Assembly (NCBI GenBank): GCA_013396915.1
Contig: VWZL01000594.1
Location: 1-64,000, forward strand
Direction of reading: 5' to 3'
DNA: 64,000 nt
Origin: Stercorarius parasiticus
Taxonomy: Eukaryota; Chordata; Aves; Charadriiformes; Stercorariidae
Shown: piece by piece, positions 13,636 through 26,972 of the stretch
Position numbering within the stretch: the stretch's first letter is position 1
Layout of the letters: each line of letters opens with the position of its first letter
Notes under the pieces: model-generated
The model's database searches: none
What the model saw: only the letters and a program-made list of their open reading frames with translations
What the model was told of the DNA's origin: nothing
Program-made: the position numbers and the translations under genes

Positions 13636-13660
13636 GGGAGGAAGGGAGGGAGGAAGAGGG
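13636..13660 (+). repeat. GGGAGGAA low-complexity tract, G-quadruplex motif
   Basis: Four GGG runs at 13636-13638, 13644-13646, 13648-13650 and 13658-13660 with loops of 5, 1 and 7 bases. This satisfies the usual G3+N1-7 quadruplex pattern on the plus strand. It lies immediately after the LTR fragment. Confidence 0.75.
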
Positions 13661-13679
13661 AGGCACATAAAGGGAAAAT

Positions 13680-16600
13680 TTATTAAGTATTAATAATTCA
13701 ACAGAACTTTTTTCCATCTCTATGTCTGTTCATAAAGCCATCAATGAGTATGTTTTGCATAGCTTTGCTATTTACATGATGCACAAAAATATGCTGAAAG
13801 CTGATCTTCACTGGGCATGTTGATCACTTGCAATGAATAATGAGACGTATTTTTTGGTGCGTCTATAAATTCTGTTTCTTTTACTTGAACACAGTAATAA
13901 CATTCAGAAAAGGAACTGACTCGTAGTACATTCTTTGAAATTAGAAAAGTCAGCAGACTATTAGCACAAAATAATTCCTTTAGAGGTATTTTCAAACTAT
14001 ATTTCACTGAAGTACATTACTTACAGATTTATTACCAGAGCCATCCAGTACAACCTGAAGTGTACTTTCAGCACCCCAACCAACAAACTAATGTCTTTAG
14101 GTTTGATAGTAGCATTTCAAACCTCACAGTTTCCTTGCTTTATCAGTGTGAATAATAAAAGAACAAATAAGCGTCTCATAAGCCTTCTATTCCTGACTTG
14201 GTGGTTTTTTTCCTTATACTTACAGAAGAAGAAAATCTAGCAGCTATGCAAGTACTGTGCATAGGCCTTTGTTTTCCAGATTTGTTGCCTTAAAAGTGTA
14301 CTTTTTATTCTTAATCTGAAAAGCAGTTTCAGTGTTCAGTGGATATGAAAATGATTCATAATGGAGAGGAAAACACTCTTGGGATATGAAGCGCTTCAGG
14401 GAAGAGATGTAATATACATATAAAAAGTAAATAAATTCCCTCTCACCACCCTCTGATGTGAATCTTTGTAAATATCTACAACCTTTTCTGTCAATACCAA
14501 TGTTCAGAACATGTATCAAGCATGTGACACAGAAAAGAACGAACCCAACTAAAATTCATTAAGAAGTCTCTTTTTTAGCCTAGATGAAGGAAAATCAAAC
14601 AATGACTTTCTCATTAACAGAGAAAGTAATTCTCACGTTGCTCTGGTAGTTTCTTATTCCAATGAGTGGTTTTCTGATCCTCTACAAAAAATAACCCTGC
14701 TAAACAGAATTTAGTTATAGATTCTTTTTAATTCTATTTCTAAGACAAAGAAATAACGGGAGCAGCATTGCAAATTATCTTTGCAGGTTCTAATATTCTC
14801 ATGATAAATCCCATCACACCATCCAATACATTTCCCATCACAACATCTAATCATATAATGCTCATGCAAAATAAAGCTAAAATTGATGCAAATATAGAAC
14901 AATTAATTCACATTAGTTGCCCACATTTGATTTAAGCAAACAGTTTTTATATGATTCTATGGGGCTCATAACCACTTCAACGGCAAATACTCGAGAAGTT
15001 TTGTTGAATAATGACAAGACTAGGCAGATTGTTAAGGCAAGCTTTTGCTAAATTAATTCAGTATAACAGGACCATATGCAAATACAGATTACTTCTGATG
15101 TTATGAAGGTCTGATACACTAGGTAGTGATGTGACACGAATTGACACTGAAAATCATATGCATGAATCTTAGGGCTTTCTCAAAGCTTCTAACTCCACGG
15201 TTACTATTAGGAAAGCATCCAAGAATCCATAAAGACTAACATCATAACATTATACGTGTTCTATAAATAAATGTACATATGTACTGTGCCCTGAAAATCA
15301 GTACATAACCAAACGTCTTTGCTTCTTTATCTCCACCTTCCAATTTCTCCTTATTCTGCAGAGCTCTGAGTGTCTTCTAACAAAAAACACTGAAGAACAT
15401 ACAGTTGATAAGGTGACATAAAGTTCTTTGTTTATTGCTTACATGAGAGCCACAATAAAATATATGTCCAAGTATTGTGGATCTGTCACTTTGGTGTCTC
15501 CCGTCTTGCACATACACGTCGGGCTACAAAACATAATTTAAAATTCCACCAGTACTAATCTTAGCAATTCCCACACTATAAGAATTGAGCATAACAAATG
15601 CTTTACCTTACCCTTGTAATGTCATGTGCTGAAAGCAGGGGTCCTATTTTTCATGGTATATGTCCACTATTTTAAATGGCCTTACACCTAAGAATGAAGT
15701 TAGCCTGCCAAATTGTAATGAAGGCTATACCATAAAATGACAAATAGAGGTATAAGGAATCCAAAGGATGTATGAATTGAGTATGCTGAACTGTTGTCAT
15801 AAGCAGACATTTTCTCTTATTCTTGCGGTGTTAATTTGTTAGCAGCATCAAAACCATTAGACTATTTCATTAGAGCTAAAAACACTGATAAAATTAATGT
15901 GCTCTACTTTTAGAGCCCTTTTGCATTTTAGTACAATTTTGAAATTTCTCACATTCCTGTTGTAAGACTGATGTTACCCTATGCTGCACCAGCAAACTAA
16001 AACCTGTGAGCTTTCAGTCTGTTGATTTAATGGACTGTAGGTAACCCATTTTCATATTAGTGTTGCTGATATAATGTTTTTTTTAATATATTTTTTGTTC
16101 CAAGTCAATCATTAAACAGAGAAGTTATTTTAAATTTGATAACGTACAAACCTATTTTGTACTCCTCCTCATTCCTCCCTTTACTCTGATAATCATTTGA
16201 ATGATAACTATACTTCTGTAAAGATCCTTCTTTAAAATCCCATATCCTATGTTCACATTTTCTAGATCCTTCCTGTTGGATATTACCTAATTTAAAATCA
16301 GGAAAGAAAAATTAATCTTTTAGTCATCACCTCTGTAGCTTTATACATCGTAAGACCTCGGTGAATCTTCAAACTTGGGTTCTGTTTCCTATTGCCACAC
16401 CGCAACAAGTAGATAATCAATCACTGAATAAAGTAAACAAATCTGGTCCCTGAAAGCTCACATTGCAGCATCTGATTTGCATGTGCATCTTAGGTATATA
16501 GTTGTAGGTATGATGGGCAAGTTAATACAGGTAGATAGGTGACTCTGATTTTGAAAACCTGATTTAACATGCAGGAAATACTTTAATGTCCCCTAAAGAA

Positions 16601-19600
16601 AGTCACTCTGAGTTTTTCTTTCCCATGGTAGCTCTGCCAGAAGTCAAAACAAGAGTATAACACATCACACTGAAGAGCTACGGTCTATTTGTAAGGCAAC
16701 AAAAGTTCCAATCTTTCAGCCCTGAGTAAGGCTAAACTTGCATTTCTTTCAGTCGTGAGAAAGAACTGGATCAGGTAAAAGTAAAATTGCTTCTGATTAG
16801 AGAGATAAAAAAAGGTGCTCATTACAAGAAGTTCCATATACAGGTTGTCAATATTGAGACACCTTCTAAAAATACAAGCAACTTTTGAAGTGATAAGAAG
16901 AGTTGTTTCAGTGTCTCATTTCTATAAAAGATTAGACAGTTCAGAAAGATCTTTGTCATAAATTAAGAAAAATCAAACTATGCAATTTTGTAGAGCTGAA
17001 CAAAAGGAGACAATAACATCAAGGTAATGAAATAGTAACATGCAACAGTTTCTAGGGGAAGAGTTTGTCAAGTTACTGACTTTAAAGATATATTTCTCTG
17101 AATTCTTTTGACTTTTTGAAAATACAGCTTTGACAATAGCAATCTCCTTACAGAAGTGAGATCTGTCATTTTTGCTGAAAGACTTCTGCTTAGCAAAACT
17201 GAATTTTCACCTTCAAGGGCACTGTGAAATATTGCCATAGAGACCACCTATTTTTAGAAAGAACTATGAAACGTGCATCTACAGCTCTGCACTTGTTTTT
17301 TCTTGATCTGCATAATGTGGAGAATAGCACTTTGGAAGCCAGAAGGGGAGTATTGTTGATATTCAACATCGAGAGTTAAACAACAAAAAAAATTCAAAAC
17401 AGGAAGGGGGGAGGGTATAAAAAGTGAGGAAGAGTGGAATGGAAGAGAGATATTTGTTTCACTGGGTTTTAATTTTAGTGGCAAGCTTTTGTCTTCTCAC
17501 CAGTTTGGAAAATGTTACTTTTCCTTGAGTGCAGAATCCTGATGTGCATAATTAAAGTTCAGTTCATTCTAATTGCATAACTTGCAATCATCCCCTTGAA
17601 GGAAATGATCACCAACACCATTCCTTGTATGCCTGAATGGTAAACCAATGGAATCTTTGCCATCATTTTCTGCTTTTGTTTACTTATTTATTTCTATTTT
17701 AGCATGTAATTCCTTGACTATAGACTTTTTCCATCAGCTTTTCTGGCATCCATTCCACTGGAGCCTGGTGGAGGAAAGCCACAAAAGACATAGTAAGTAT
17801 TAATAAGCAAACCTGTAGTGCTTGCAACCCCCGCAGTTTGGAACTAGCACAGCATGATTAATTAGAAACAGTTGGGCATTGCAACAAGCCCTTATCTATA
17901 TTGCCCTGGTTGGGTTATCTCTCTGATATGAGAATTTCCTGTAGCTGAAAATCTCCTCTAAGCTGATTTGTGTAACTACTCTAGGTTGCTTCTGGAAGAA
18001 AAGTGATTTTCCACCATCTGTGCCATAAAAGCCTAACTTTGTTCCTCTTCTCCTGTAAACCAAGAACACCAAGCAAGCCAATAAATGGTGCACCTGACAG
18101 AAAGAAGAGGAAAAAAACATGACATAAAGTGAGGAAAAAACTCACATTTTGTTCACCTAATAGAACTATGACTTGTATTAGATGCCAGCTATGCCTTATG
18201 ATTGGTCTGAAGACTAAGGGCTCTTTAAAGATTCATGGAATAATGAATCAAATCCATCTGTTCTACCGTAAAGGTCTATTAAAGAAAAAGCCAACCCTTC
18301 CTCTTTCAAATTTTATATTTTTATCACCTACATATGTGGCATATTAACATCTATTTCTTGCTGGAGACAAATACATAAAAAGATAGACTGTTTTAGTGGC
18401 CCATAACAACAAAGACATGAATTACTACTGTGACTTATTGTTCACGGTCCAAAATAAATTCTAAATTATTATATTCAAAGATGTCTTCACTTACTGTTGT
18501 TTTTAACCACCATTATATGAATTGCCTTTTATTGTTTGAGATCATTCATAGACCGATGACAATTTTATTATACCTATCCTCCCTTATGTAAAATCCTTTT
18601 ATAGTAATTTTGAACTTCTTTAGTGTCTCAATGAGTGTCATTAAATTCAATGAGACCAAATATTGAGTAAGGTGTTATTTGGTGTAAACAGAATATTAGG
18701 CTCCAGCTCCAGATTTTCTTTGTTCTTCTACATATACTATGTTCATCAAGATAAGATTGTTATCTTTTTTTGCTCCTTCCCTGTTCCCACACATACTTGT
18801 CCTCCTTGGACGCCAAGAGAAACAGTTTCAAAACTAGAATTACAGTGCATTTTTATAACAATGAGCAATGTCACTGGAACAAAAAATACGTAAACCGACG
18901 GGGTAACACCAGGAATACTGATTTTTTTCCTTTTTTTCAGATGAAATTTCATTTGCAACAATTCGTATGCATTCTTCTTTTTTTTCTTTTCTCTTTTTTT
19001 TCAATAAGATTTGATTTGCTGTGCCATGCTAGGGACCCCTGTGTCCATCTCACATCTTGTGAACTTCACATCAGGTGCTGGTTCTGGTTGCTGGTGCCTA
19101 CACAGAAGCAACAAGTTGCCCCAAGACCTCATCTCTGCATTGCAAATAGCTCTTGTGCGTAAAATCAGCCGTGGTTACACCAGGAGGAAAGTCAGCTCAA
19201 ACACACCCTCAAACACACACCTCAAGACTCAGAGGTAAGACTCAGACACATAAGGCAAAACTGTCACTGCAAGATGAAACTCTTGGGAACATGAGGTTGC
19301 TTTGGGGTTACTTTAGCTTTGTACCAGAGGTATAACATAGTCTTGCTTAAAAAAGTGTTAGAATTCTGCTTTTTAAATTACATAAATGGAGATGGGGCAC
19401 ATGGAACAGTTTTTCCACTGTTTCTTAGAATTTTCTTCGCCAGTTTCTAATGCCAAATTGATTCATGCAATTCAGTCATCAAACTGTGTCAGCTACAAAA
19501 TTTCCTTAACAAAAATTAAACAGCATGTAGCCTTTGTTCTACTATCTATTTCTAGAGGAGGAAGATAAGTCTCATGTTCAATAACAAAGTCACAGGGAAG

Positions 19601-20421
19601 TTGGGAAGTAACTTTTTTTCCTTTTTCCTTTCTTTCTTTTCCTTTTTTAAAAAAAATAATCATCACAGGCTTGTGCCAGAAATTACCCTGGAAAATACAT
19701 AGCACGTCAAGAGATGTGGCAACGTTATTTATAAACCAGAACTCTAGAAGAGAAAATAGTATTGCATTACCACTATTTATATATAAAAGTGTTCATTATT
19801 TAGAAACCATGAAATATGTTTTTTGGAAATTCAGCTGATGACATTAGCATTACAGAATGTGCATTACAGGAATTCATACTACAAAAAGAGAACACAGTGA
19901 CTAGACAGGTTGGCAAATTATTTTCAATCTATGGATAAATCTGCTGATTGGTATTTTTGGGAGGGTGAAAGACAACAGCATCTATCATACATCAAATTCT
20001 TCAGCTTTTCATCTGAAACACAACATTATCCCCCCACAAAAGAAAACTGAAAAAAAGTACTCTGCAAATGCGAATAGCAATAAGTCACACAAATGTCAAT
20101 GGTGTTTCTGCTCAATGCTGCTCTGCCTTGCAACCATGAGAAAAATTTCCAATGGCATGGAGCTGTGAAACCTGAAACACTGGTTGTGAATGCAGAGATA
20201 AAAAACTAGCAAGGTTTTCTACAGCGTGACAGAAACGTACAAACTCAGAATCTGCTGAAAGAGCTTCTCAAGTGATAACACATCATATTCATAACAATGC
20301 AATAATATTGCTACAGATAAGAAAACCTGACAGAAACAACTGTTTTCTATATAACACAAAGCTGCTGAACAAGAAACACTTAGTAAATTTATTCCTCCAA
20401 AATGAAAAGCTGTAAAGTCAA
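13680..20421. other. Unique AT-rich non-coding DNA
   Basis: No gene or interspersed repeat that I can recognise. Pyrimidine-rich tracts occur near 18970-19000 and 19610-19648. Open frames are all below 131 codons and carry no domain signature. Confidence 0.55.
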
Positions 20422-20720
20422 TCATAGAATCATAGAATTGTTAGGGTTGGAAGGGACCTTAAAGATTATCTAGTTCCAACCCCCCTGCCATGGGCAGGGA
20501 CACCTCCCACTAGACCAGGTTGCTCAGAGCCCCACCCAGCCTGGCCTTAAAAACTTCCAGGGATGGGGCTTCCACCACCTCTCTGGGCAACCTGTTCCAG
20601 TGCCTCACCACCCTCATGGTGAAGAACTTCTTCCTAACGTCCAGTCTCAATCGACCCATCTCTACTTTTAATCCATTCGCTCTAGTCCTACCATTACCCG
20701 ACATCCTAAAAAGTCCCTCA
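20422..20720 (-). mobile_element. CR1 LINE 3' end, antisense
   Basis: Reads on the plus strand from TCATAGAATCATAGAATTG, the reverse complement of the CR1 octamer tail, through AGGGACCTTAAAGAT and GACCAGGTTGCTCAGAGCCCC into the last coding part of ORF2. About 300 bp remain, a typical 5'-truncated CR1. The tail is well preserved, with two full ATTCTATG octamers, so this copy is less diverged than the one at 2310. The right edge (5' truncation point) is near 20720. Confidence 0.95.
20510..20704 (-). pseudogene. CR1 ORF2 C-terminal tail
   Basis: A 64-codon open frame on the minus strand encodes the extreme C-terminus of CR1 ORF2. Recognisable blocks are LRLDVRKKFFTMRVVRHWNR, then LPREVVEAPSLEVFK and a terminal SNLV before the stop. 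It is open only because the fragment is short; no catalytic region is present and there is no reason to think it is translated. Confidence 0.9.
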
Positions 20721-23700
20721 CTGTGACAGAGCAGCTAGATAACTTTAAGTTCAGTGGGTTTAGAAATAACCATATCATGTATTTAAGTGTGTGTTTTTAA
20801 TATCCTAAATTCAGCATTTAATGTGGTGACTGCTGGTTGGTATACATAGTTTTTATTGGAGAGATTATTAAAATTGTGCATTTAAGTGCACTCTCTCTGG
20901 TAATGATATTGTCTGCAACGTAATGTTTATTTTGGGAGATTATGCCTTGAGTTTATATGGGGCTAGGCTGAAATATATGGGGGTAGGCTTGGCAGAATGA
21001 ACACTGCCAAATTCGTAACTCTTTACGTGGAAAATGAGACAAACCCAGTAAACTGGGTTTTTGCCTATGGCAAATAATCATTTATCATGAAGGAGTTTTA
21101 TAAAAAATGATCCTTCAATTTGCATTAGTGCATATGAATATGGAGTATTTCGCGCTTTCCAACTGTACTCTGTGTAGCTCTAATGCTTACACCGAAATGA
21201 TCACTTCTTTCTCTTTCAGTATAATTTCCACCTGCATTCGTTGTTCTGTGATTAGAGACAGGAACAAATACAATGTAAATAATATCAACCCCACTGCATT
21301 AAGCGTACTGTAAAATGATATTAATAATACAAAGAGATAAAAGGAAACAGGAATGGCAAGACGTCAGAAGTCACTTGATCCATGTGCCTAGGAAGGATCA
21401 TCAGTGCTTAAATCATACTCAATATTGCTAATTTTTTACATGAAAACTCCACACCCTTCGAGTGACTCCTCCCACATGTTGGTAGGAATTTGCCAGTGTT
21501 GTGAACATGTTTTCTTCTTTGCTGGGATTATTCAGTATTTAGAACTATCATTTTGTACTGAAAGCTTCTCTGGATAAAGATTTTTCTCCCTTACTTCCCA
21601 GAGTACCAACAAAGCTTTCACTTAAAACATTTTATCTCAAAAATAAGATGCTGCCACCAGCAGTTCTTCTTGTGCCTTTTGTAGCCCATAGGTAATGGTA
21701 AAAACTAAATTTTACAGTCTCTGGAAGCAATGGAAGAGGAAGCCATTACCATCATTCTGCATGATGTGCGCTTCTTCCCTGATACCTGAAGCCTTTATAC
21801 AGTTTGCTTAGGCATATCATAGAGGGACTACCTGCTTCTCTCTTTAAATAGAAAACCTGAACAGCTCAATTCTTTCATGAGTGAGGGCAGTTATGAAGGC
21901 ACCAGAAAGCAAATTAGATAGTACATGTTTAGGCCTCAGATGCAAAATATATCAAAGTGATTTAACCATTTCATATTTGAAAACAAATAGCATTCAACTA
22001 TTTGATGCTCTCTTCATAAGAAATCACTGGACCAGTAACATTTTCTGTTGAAATCTTTATTTTCATTTCCCAATCTATTTAAAAGCCTCAAAAGGAGTAA
22101 TCCCATATAGCTCCAGTGAATTCATTACGCTCCATCAAAAGAGAATATATCTGGGACACAATTTTGTGGTAACATTGCCTACAGTTTGAAGACCAAAGCT
22201 TATGAAAATTTCTACCCATTCCAAAATTTTATCAGGCTTCACAAAGCATATTGAGTTAGGAGAGTGGCTGGCTTTTGACTGTGTACCAGCTGTCACGTCT
22301 AAGGGTCTTGAATCTCAGTAGCCAGTAATGAGCCGCGTTTATATGGCTATGTACGTTTATAATTTGCAGAAAAAACTGCAGTCAGTCTTGTCTTATATTA
22401 ACCTATCTTAAGTTGATTGCTGACCACCATCTGCTCAAATACTAGGACACACTTCTACAGAATTTCTTTAATTTGCTTTGATGGAAGAAGGAATTGCTCT
22501 CCAAGAAGATAGATAGATAAGGATGTTCAAGGCAAATTCTGAAGAAAAAGAATTCCATACAAGAAGGTAGAAATTTTTCTCAATTTACTAATTAATCCTG
22601 TGATGCAGACTTTAAACATGAACCACCTAGAGCAAAGAGGCAGAGTTTTCTGCACTAGATTTAATATCAGGTACATAAGACAAATGCATGTTGACCTCAA
22701 GAAAAATTCACACTAGTAGCAGAATTAGATAAAAAACAAAATGACAGCAACAATTGTTTGACAATTGAAACATCATGCCCTAGACATACTAATTTGTTTC
22801 ACATCTCTGGAAAACCCCTTGAATTTCCACCCCACGCTTCACGCCCAGCCATCTGTGACTACCCAGAGCCGCAACTTAGTATGCCACCTTAACAAACCAA
22901 ACAAAAAATGCGATGATAAAAGCGATTAATACTATCCATACAGACCACCAAGCTACACACAAATTAGTTCGACTTGCTGGTTCTATTACTCTAAATATTG
23001 CTTTAGTTCTCTTGATTTGTATAAAATTTTTGTCCACTTTTTCCTTTAATATCCTACCTCATATTGTTGATAAAGAAGTCAGTCACTGACACAGTGATTT
23101 GTACTGCATTATATAAATGGAGGTTTTCTCCTTCTCCCTCTTTTTTTTTGTTTCAGTTTTTTTTTGGTGGTGGTTTGTTTCTTTGTTTTCATGTTTTGTG
23201 TGAGATGTGTGTTTATACAGAGGAATGTCTGTGTACTCCTGTAATATGCAGGGAGGGAGACAATCTTGCTAGCAGCTAATAAAGACCCAAAGGAGAAGAT
23301 TCATCATAGACACAGGCTCCAAAGACAGGGATCTCACCTAAGATCTGATACATTTTATGGGATGAAGACTGACAATTATATTGTCAAGCTGCCAATATTA
23401 CATCAGTTCTTTAAATGTGCTGAACATTTTGTATTCCTACTGGCAAGATGGCTAACAATTCTCAGAGAATTCTACTTTTTTCATTCCAATACCAACTAGT
23501 GCTTTCTCTCCCTTCAGTGCTGTATGTTCAGTTGTGTATTTATTGTTATTGCTAAACAAATAAAAAAAAGAGTGACAACTGAAAAAAAGGATATACTGTT
23601 TGATATTAAGTACTGCAAATAGCAAATTATCCCAGCAGGGTGGTGTTGAAACAGCACATTTCGAATGCAACCATAAGAACAAGCTGACAAATTGCAGGAG

Positions 23701-23780
23701 TCCTACATATGAGGACACAAATATACTTATTTTTATATATGTATGCATGTGTACATGGGTATATACACACACGAGAGAGA
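20721..23780. other. Unique AT-rich non-coding DNA
   Basis: No supported gene or transposon. There is a local direct repeat TATATGGGGCTAGGCT / TATATGGGGGTAGGCT near 20955-20990, and a short perfect inverted repeat AAACCCAGT..ACTGGGTTT at 21041-21060. Confidence 0.55.
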
Positions 23781-23869
23781 TCATAGAATCATAGAATGGT
23801 TCAGGTTAGAAGGGACCTTAAAGATCATCGAGTTCTAACCCCCCTTCCATGGGCAGGGATGCCTCCCCA
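23781..23869 (-). mobile_element. CR1 LINE 3' tail, antisense (short)
   Basis: About 90 bases beginning TCATAGAATCATAGAATGG and continuing GAAGGGACCTTAAAGATCAT and CATGGGCAGGGATGCCTCCCC. This is the 3' UTR of a CR1 closely related to the copy at 20422. Only the 3' UTR was retained, so it carries no coding sequence. The sequence ends abruptly into unique DNA. Confidence 0.93.
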
Positions 23870-26865
23870 CAGATCTGGAAATAATTATTTTATGAAGCCA
23901 TAATACTTGCTGAAAGAAGTGCTAGATTTCTTCCCGTGTATTCTTATAAAGAAAATTTTTATTTAAAAATCCTAAGGTTTTACCAGGCAGACTGCATATT
24001 ACTCACTCATAATTACATGTACATTGCAGGTTCCCATGCTAAAAACCTTCGGTAAAAATGCTTTTTTCTATAGGCATGCCATGATTTTTGAATCCACATA
24101 CAATCTGTTAAACCAGAACCACTTTCCATAAGAACACTCAGTGGTGACTGTCTTCTAGCAAATGAGATCTGTGACCTCTGACTACCAAGCAGCTTCAGTG
24201 ACACACTGCCCTGACTGGGGCTCTCTTCCACAGCAAGCTCCAGCATGCTACTTCCAGGCAGTTTGATGCTAAAGCTGTCTGCAGAAGCGATTTTTTTTTT
24301 CTTTTCTTTGAAATGACAAAAGGGTTTTTCACTTTCACCACTCTTGAAAGTGGACGACACGAATTTGGCCAACCACCTTGTAAAAAGTTGAAATAGCAGA
24401 TCCACACATTACAGAAATCAGAAAAAAAAACCAAAATGGAAGACAAGATAGTTTAATTTTTAATTAATTTTCAGAAGTGTGGCGTAAATAGGAAGACTCA
24501 ATTGAGGATGTGATTTCATATATTGAGTGTGATGAGTGGAAATTAAAAACAACAGGAACACGATGAGACACACAGAAAGTAAGGAATTGTCCAGGAGAGT
24601 GGAAAGCAAGTGGGTGTTTTAGATTGGCGTTTGTCTAGTGAATATACAATGTAGGAAAGTGAGTAAGTACTGCTAAGGCAGCAGTCACGGAGAGTAAAAC
24701 AAGGACAACTCATGAAGAAACACTAGGGGACATCATAACGGACTTAAGCTAGGAGGAGGTCATCTCACATTGTCAATCGCGGAAAAGTGAATGAATGGAA
24801 AACAGGAACAAAGCATGACAAGACAGTAATCACAGCATCAAGGTGAAGAGATGAGCTTTTACTACCATAAATGTTCATTTTGGGAGAAAATTTCAAACTG
24901 TCAGTCCACAGGCATCTCCTATTTAGAACCAAGTACTACGAATAATGTATTAGTGCAGAGAAGGTGTTCAGAGTATGTATGTGATTTTAGATTAAAAATC
25001 TTTTGTACTGCAAGAAAAGGATTACATCTGCATTGTGTACCAGAAGCTGCAGTTATGCAGATATCACAATTCAATCCATTATCCTTAGAGGTCTTCATAC
25101 ATATTTTGGAGTATAGGGTTTCTCCGCGAAGATCAATGTGGCAGCAAGTTATCACCAGCCATACTGCATGGAATGTCAAATTGCTATAGACATATACTGT
25201 GTTTTTCATATGGTGATAGCTGCACTTTGTTCTTAAAATATCCTGTAAAACGCACGCTGCTGTTGCAAAGTGCTGCTCAGAAATTCACAGATATGTTTTT
25301 TCTTGGACTGTCCTTTAAAATGTGTACATTCAGGGCAAACATTAACAGATGCTGTGCCTCCCGTAAGGCTAATCTACAGGATTACCAGATGTTGCTTATT
25401 TCAAAGGGACCCTGTGATTCAGAGAAGACACAAGCAGAATGTTATGAAACTGAGTTATTAAGAAAATGGACACTAACAAGAATGAAATGAATGCAGGAGG
25501 AGAAAGAAACACTTTAAGAGGGGTAATTCTAGGCTTGCATTGCATCTGGGATTAAAGATGAGACTGCTTTAATAACAGATTTTTAGTTAAAATCTCATTC
25601 TAGGTTAGGGGTTTCATATTTAAATCCTCATCTCAACTCAGAAACTGAGCTCCAAAGCTCAACTCAAACCTAGTCTTGCTCTCCAAACAGTTTGTGTTAA
25701 AAGACAGTAACTGGATTCAGCAGTTCCAAGGCAGTGTTTTGATGCAGAGGCATGGCTGTTGGGGAATGGGTTTTCAGAAGAAAAACAATGGACTGGAACG
25801 AAAGCCTAACACGCTGCCCTGGCAGCTTGATTAGCCACGAGATCTTGAGCAGTAATCAACTGCTGCTTTGTAATGATTCTTATTAGTACCCTATTCAGGT
25901 TCCAGCCTCACTCAAAACTAATAGGATGCAGATTTACCTGTTACTTTGTATATATAACTATAATTGTGCAAAACACTACATCCCTTTACCTTGTTTAATT
26001 ATATTAGAAGATTAAAGTTATACTCTATTTCAATTCTGTGTAGCTTTATGCATGAGCAGAAATGTATCAATCTGTGAATTAAGCAAATGCTTGAATAATT
26101 TAGGGGAAAAAAGAGCCAGGACAGAGAAAGAGGGGTTTTCTCGTTAATAGTGTTCTCATAGTTAGAGAATTGATATCTCCTAACTGAATTAAGAGCAAAG
26201 TTAATCCAACCAGGCTGGTCTTGCTCCAAAATAAAGGAGGTAAATGATTAGGAAAGCAAGATCAGATTGGAAGTAAATGTCACCTGAGCTGGTGGTCAAA
26301 CAAAGAGCTTAATTTGCAAATTTGATTTAGTCTGCGATTGAGGATGATGACATTTCTGAGGCATTAGAAACAGCCAAAAAGTGGCTTGGGGAAAGCGAAG
26401 ACTGACTGTTCCCTAGAAAGATGGAAGCAGAGGAAAAATTTCCAGCAAACATTTCTTCCTGTTTCTTTGTCCAAATGTTTGGCAGGCCATACTGCCGCTG
26501 TCTGAAATTCTTCACCTTTTTCTGCTCTCTCCTTCTCCAGAAAAGTATTTACTGTTTGAACTTAAGAGATTCAAGTGCATTTAGGGATGCTCCAGATTTT
26601 TAGTGTCTCTACACTAAAGAAAGCTACAACTGCTTCTTATTTCCCAATTCCCCAACTTCAGGTCTCCTTTAACTCCTAAGGGGTATAAAAAAATTTAAAT
26701 GTGAAGTCAAAGCGTTGACTGCTTACCATCATTGCTAATGTACCTTCCCTACTAGAAGTTACTAAAAATAGAGCCTATACAGAAAAAGGAAAACACACAT
26801 TTATGATTTCAAAACACCAGGTCAGTGCTCCTTCTGAATGTCACCTGGAAAATGTGAACGGCATA
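23870..26865. other. Unique AT-rich non-coding DNA
   Basis: Nothing recognisable. Open frames are at most about 130 codons, with no domain signature. Confidence 0.55.
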
Positions 26866-26972
26866 TTTTCACTTCCGCACCTGTTTGCAGTAATCTTTGT
26901 CCAGCCATTCACATTCGCACTAGGGTCATGTTGCTGGGCAGAGATTACTGCAAAGAGGTGAGGAAGTGAAAA
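26866..26972 (+). ncRNA. Long imperfect hairpin, pre-miRNA-like or MITE-like
   Basis: Two 40-base arms at 26866-26905 and 26933-26972 are reverse complements apart from four positions, around a 27-base loop. Read as plus-strand RNA, two of the four differences (near 26896 and 26899) become G:U wobbles, leaving only two mismatches (near 26876 and 26882). The inner arm reads TTTGCAGTAATCTTTGTCC, facing GGGCAGAGATTACTGCAAA. Size and shape fit a miRNA precursor. They also fit a small palindromic DNA transposon (MITE), from which several vertebrate miRNAs arose. I do not recognise it as a named miRNA. Type is given as ncRNA only as the nearest class. Confidence 0.4.

Noticed and set aside
13224..13668. 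Overlapping 78-132-codon frames on both strands
   Set aside because: They are by-products of the GC-rich LTR fragment, which has few stop codons in any frame.
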